64,000 bases of DNA from assembly GCA_963772225.1 (NCBI GenBank), contig CAVYWD010000001.1, forward strand, positions 186,001-250,000, in the 5' to 3' direction. The notes beneath the pieces were generated by a model that saw nothing but the letters and a program-made list of their open reading frames with translations, was not told where the DNA came from and ran no database searches. Positions 61,172 through 64,000 of this stretch are shown here, piece by piece. The stretch's first letter is position 1, and each line of letters starts with the position of its first letter. The position numbers and the translations under genes were made by a program. This DNA is from CAVYWD01 sp963772225. GTDB taxonomy: Bacteria > Myxococcota > Myxococcia > Myxococcales > UBA5297.

Positions 61172-63166
61172 ATGACGATACACTCGGGACGGAAGCAAGG
61201 CGCCGCTCTTCGTGGCAAGGCTTGGTCTCTCCTGCTGCTGGCGTCAATAGGCGGGAGCGGGGCGTGTGGAAAGTCGAATTCCTCCACCGAGTCGCCCGTC
61301 GACGGCGCCTGCGGGTCAGCGAACGGCGCCACGTTGAGCGCCGCGCCGACGACGGGGCTCTGCGACGTCGGTGCTGCGTCGACCGTCTCGGGCACCGGCC
61401 CCTGGGTCTGGGGCTGCGCCGGAGTCGACGGTGGGACGACAGCCATCTGCATCGCTTCGGCGCAGGCCAGTTCGGCCGGCGAGGGCCTCACGATACCCGG
61501 CGTTGTCTGCGACGGGGTCACCGACAATGCGGCGGCCATCAACGCGGCGTTTTCCTCGGCCGCCAACAACTCAATCCTGATGTTCCCGGCGGGGATATGC
61601 GTCTTCGAGTCGCCACTTCAGGTTCCGGTCGCCATCAAAAACATCACGATCGCTGGCCAAGGCAAGGCATCTACTGAGCTCCTATTTTCGGGGGCGGACC
61701 CGACTGCCGACCTCCTGACAGTTGGGACCGGGTACGGCGGAGTGCAGCCTTACAATATCACGCTGCAAGGGTTCCGCATCTGGTCCTCGACCCCCATGAC
61801 GGCCGGAACTGCGATCCATCTGCATGGCGCGGAGATCCTCCTCAAAGACTTCGAGGCGTCTCGCTATGGCACCGCGAACAACACGCTCTGGAACGGCGTC
61901 TGGTTCGACGAAACCGGGGCCGCGTCGATGTCGGGCGACTACCTCGTCAATGCACAGAACGACGCCGTCCGGGTGAGCGGGTGTGGCCCATCCTGCGCCA
62001 CCTACGATCTTTGGATCAGTGGATCCGGCAAGATCGGCGGGTCAAAGGTTGGTGTCCATGTCGGCGGCGGCTTCGACGGCGTGCACATCGGTGGGAGTGC
62101 CGTCGTCACGAACAACGGGACGAACTATCTTCAGGACTCCGCGCTCGACATTGGCTCGCACTATAACCAGAACATCTGGATCGGCCCCGAGGTCGACCTC
62201 GTGATCGCGCAGTGGTGGCCCTCGGCTTCGCTGTCCTCGGTCGCGGCGGCGGGGTCCGGTGGAACGCCGAGTCTCGCGCATTGTCAGGTCCACTTCTCGG
62301 CGTGGAATGGCATCCGTGATGACGTGGACGTCGCGACCAATTCTTTGGGCGGGATTGCCTCCATCCATTCAATGCAGGTCAACGCTGGGTATGCCGTCGC
62401 GCCGAGCAGCCCAATCGCAGTGAGCTCCGACACGTGCGGAGACCTGACCGGTGCCGCGCTCGACATCGGCATGGAGCCGATGAGCGGCAACAACGTCTAC
62501 GTCGATGAGCCTACTTGCGCCGAAGCGTTTTCCCCCAGCCTCGTGATCGGAGCGGCGCTCGGCAACGCCTCCAATGTCAACCTGCTGGTTCACGCCTATT
62601 CGTCGGGTAGCTCGAACAACCAGAGGTGCACCGTCATGCTGACGGCGGCGGCGATCAGCAATGCCGCAAGCGATGGAATTCTGGTCGATGATGCGAACGC
62701 GCTGGTCGCGATGGACAGCGGGACGGACGTCTATGGAAACCGCGGCTATGGAATCAACGCCTCCGTCCCCTGGGCCGGCCTGCTGTCCGTCGGCGTCATC
62801 CGTGACAACACCGGCCACCCAGCGCAGACGGCCCCGAACGTCGTCATGCCGGCCGGCTTCGATGGAATCGGCATTGACAATACCGGCAACCCGGCTGTCG
62901 GCGGGACTTGCGCGGCAAAATGGACGAGCGGCTATTTTGACGGCGTGATCACGGTAGGCACAAACGGGTGCGCGCCTGACCAGAATGTCGCGCTCACTTT
63001 CGCGCAGCCTGCGCCGAACAATTGGGAATGCGTCATGACGAACTGGACCTTCGGCGGACGCACGCTGACTCAAACCTACGGGACACAAACTCTCTCCAAA
63101 TTCGCCGTCGGGACGGCGGGCTTGAACGCCGGAGACGAGATCCACTACCAATGCGTCGCCAGGTGA
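61172..63166 (+). CDS. Pectate-lyase-superfamily (beta-helix) lipoprotein
   Basis: 664 residues. Lipobox GSGAC near residue 31. A short Cys module follows (DGACGSANGATLSAAPTTG, then VWGCAG), found at the N-termini of some surface polysaccharide enzymes. From ~105 (GVVCDGVTDNAAAINAAFS) the sequence is a right-handed beta-helix of the pectate_lyase_3 type with long repeated turns (LQGFRIWSSTP, VHIGGSAVVTNN). The C-terminus has a Cys-containing beta region (WECVMTNWTFGG). ATG 61172 is used; a TTG at 61169 precedes it. Substrate unknown, probably a plant or matrix polysaccharide. Confidence 0.75.
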   Translation: MTIHSGRKQGAALRGKAWSLLLLASIGGSGACGKSNSSTESPVDGACGSANGATLSAAPTTGLCDVGAASTVSGTGPWVWGCAGVDGGTTAICIASAQASSAGEGLTIPGVVCDGVTDNAAAINAAFSSAANNSILMFPAGICVFESPLQVPVAIKNITIAGQGKASTELLFSGADPTADLLTVGTGYGGVQPYNITLQGFRIWSSTPMTAGTAIHLHGAEILLKDFEASRYGTANNTLWNGVWFDETGAASMSGDYLVNAQNDAVRVSGCGPSCATYDLWISGSGKIGGSKVGVHVGGGFDGVHIGGSAVVTNNGTNYLQDSALDIGSHYNQNIWIGPEVDLVIAQWWPSASLSSVAAAGSGGTPSLAHCQVHFSAWNGIRDDVDVATNSLGGIASIHSMQVNAGYAVAPSSPIAVSSDTCGDLTGAALDIGMEPMSGNNVYVDEPTCAEAFSPSLVIGAALGNASNVNLLVHAYSSGSSNNQRCTVMLTAAAISNAASDGILVDDANALVAMDSGTDVYGNRGYGINASVPWAGLLSVGVIRDNTGHPAQTAPNVVMPAGFDGIGIDNTGNPAVGGTCAAKWTSGYFDGVITVGTNGCAPDQNVALTFAQPAPNNWECVMTNWTFGGRTLTQTYGTQTLSKFAVGTAGLNAGDEIHYQCVAR

Positions 63167-63318
63167 ACGTCCGCCTGCTGTGACGAGTTGCCCGCTGTGG
63201 AAAGGCCCCTCGACAGATCAGCCAATTGCTGGGGCGCGCACCGTGGGCATTTGCGCGAGCGCGAGGAAGTCGACAACCCCCGGAGGAGCCTCGACTCCCG
63301 CCACCGGTGACGGTGGCG

Positions 63319-63960
63319 CTACCTCGCGCGCGGGGGGCGGCGGCGCGCGGTCCTTCGGCCCTTGGCGGCTCGGCCCGGCGTGGTGTGTCGCGTCAGCGCG
63401 CGTTCCACCGCGGAGGCCACCAACTCGCCCGCGATCCCCAGCGCCTCGGTGGTTCTCCAGGCGCGGCTCAGCATGAAGCCGCCCTCCAGCGCGCCGACGA
63501 GCGCGATGGCGAGCTCCCGGGCTTGGCGGCGCTCGACTCCGGCGGCGCGGAAGCGCTTTGCGCCGGCCTCGCCCCACTGCTCGAAGACCTCGGCGGTGGC
63601 CTTCCGCATGGGCTCGCTCATGCTCGCCACCTCCAGCGCGGTCGTCCCGATGGGACAGGCATCGGCGTAGTCCGTCGCGCGCAGCGCCTCCGCGGCCCCG
63701 AGGAAGACGGCGCGCACGCCGGAGGGCGCATTGGGCGCTGCGTCGAACACCGCCTCGACCAGGCGGCGATACTCCTCGCCCGAGCTGCGGATCACCTCGA
63801 CCCCGAGGTGCTCCTTCCCTCCAGGAAAGAAGTGATACAGCGAGGCGAAGGGAGCGCGCGCCCCCTCGAGGATCTGTTTGATGCCGGTGCCGTTGTAGCC
63901 TTGCCGCCGGAAGAGCTCGGCGCTGGCCGTCATGATGCGCTGCTTGGTCGTGGCGTTCAT
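63319..63960 (-). CDS. TetR-family transcriptional regulator
   Basis: 213 residues. N-terminal HTH: MTASAELFRRQGYNGTGIKQILEG and APFASLYHFFPGGKEHL are the classical TetR helices. The C-terminal ligand domain (~60-195) contains hydrophobic helices (ATALEVASMS..., LAIALVGALEGGF). An Arg-rich tail ends the protein. Start ATG 63960 (TTG 63969 possible). A perfect palindrome lies immediately upstream at the right edge and is likely its operator; the divergent target gene is outside the window. Confidence 0.88.
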   Translation of the reverse strand: MNATTKQRIMTASAELFRRQGYNGTGIKQILEGARAPFASLYHFFPGGKEHLGVEVIRSSGEEYRRLVEAVFDAAPNAPSGVRAVFLGAAEALRATDYADACPIGTTALEVASMSEPMRKATAEVFEQWGEAGAKRFRAAGVERRQARELAIALVGALEGGFMLSRAWRTTEALGIAGELVASAVERALTRHTTPGRAAKGRRTARRRPPRAR

Positions 63961-63980
63961 CTTGACCAATCTACGCTGAG

Positions 63981-63996
63981 TAGATAGATCTATCTA
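63981..63996. promoter_or_regulatory. 16-bp perfect palindrome, likely TetR operator
   Basis: TAGATAGATCTATCTA, a perfect inverted repeat 20 bases before the TetR start codon and a few bases from the window edge. AT-rich in a GC-rich genome. Position and symmetry fit a TetR-type autoregulatory operator shared with a divergent gene beyond 64000. Confidence 0.6.
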
Positions 63997-64000
63997 GTCA

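Noticed and set aside
1..64000. tRNA, rRNA or CRISPR arrays
   Set aside because: No cloverleaf-like T-arm strings, rRNA segments or regularly spaced direct repeats were recognised by eye; a covariance-model search could still find small RNAs.

Overview
This 64 kb window is high-GC DNA (about 70% by eye) that reads like a Myxococcota (myxobacterial) chromosome. The signs are eukaryote-like Ser/Thr kinases with HRDxSPxN loops, PEGA and FHA proteins, large hybrid histidine kinases, many lipoproteins with Asp/Ala/Gly-rich linkers, surface beta-propellers and an ECF sigma factor. I cannot place the genus. No rRNA, tRNA or CRISPR array was recognised.

Layout. 0.2-3.8 kb: a cyclic-nucleotide-domain flavoprotein divergent from prfC. 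3.9-4.1 kb: a MITE-like element. 4.2-15.6 kb: mostly envelope proteins (metalloprotease lipoprotein, outer-membrane barrel, M23 peptidase, PEGA protein, lipoproteins) with ybeY among them and an IS66 remnant at 13.5 kb. 15.8-19.9 kb: XRE regulator, lptD and an FHA protein. 20-23.2 kb: two coupled beta-propeller lipoproteins. 23.3-28.5 kb: a tight tetrapyrrole operon (hypothetical, ccsA/hemX-like, hemA, hemC, cobA-hemD fusion). 28.6-32 kb: a four-gene operon of lipoprotein, degenerate membrane cyclase, coiled-coil lipoprotein and HEAT-like membrane protein. 32.1-33.8 kb: a metal ABC transporter without a binding protein. 34-36.1 kb: an ECF sigma factor facing a sigma-region-4-only protein and a MerR regulator. 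36.3-39.7 kb: two Ser/Thr kinases. 40.2-43.6 kb: a cadherin-like/pectinesterase lipoprotein.

43.6-61.2 kb is accessory in character. It holds remnants of IS3-like and IS4-like transposases, truncated genes (ferredoxin-SCP2, LRV-repeat protein, T6SS tssF, SDR, an unknown C-terminus), and three large sensory kinases, one a CheB-CheR-PAS-kinase-receiver fusion. AraC/DUF3224, rubrerythrin and a small membrane protein lie among them. 61.2-64 kb: a pectate-lyase-like lipoprotein and a TetR regulator with a perfect 16-bp palindrome at the right edge.

Four otherwise intact genes (M23 peptidase, second propeller lipoprotein, coiled-coil lipoprotein, pectinesterase) are each broken by a +1 shift at a short homopolymer. 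Removing one base restores each of them. This looks more like base-calling error than gene death and should be checked first. The best candidate for an undescribed system is the 28.6-32 kb operon around the degenerate cyclase. Second is the HTH + membrane hybrid kinase + CheB/CheR/kinase cassette at 50.3-57.6 kb.
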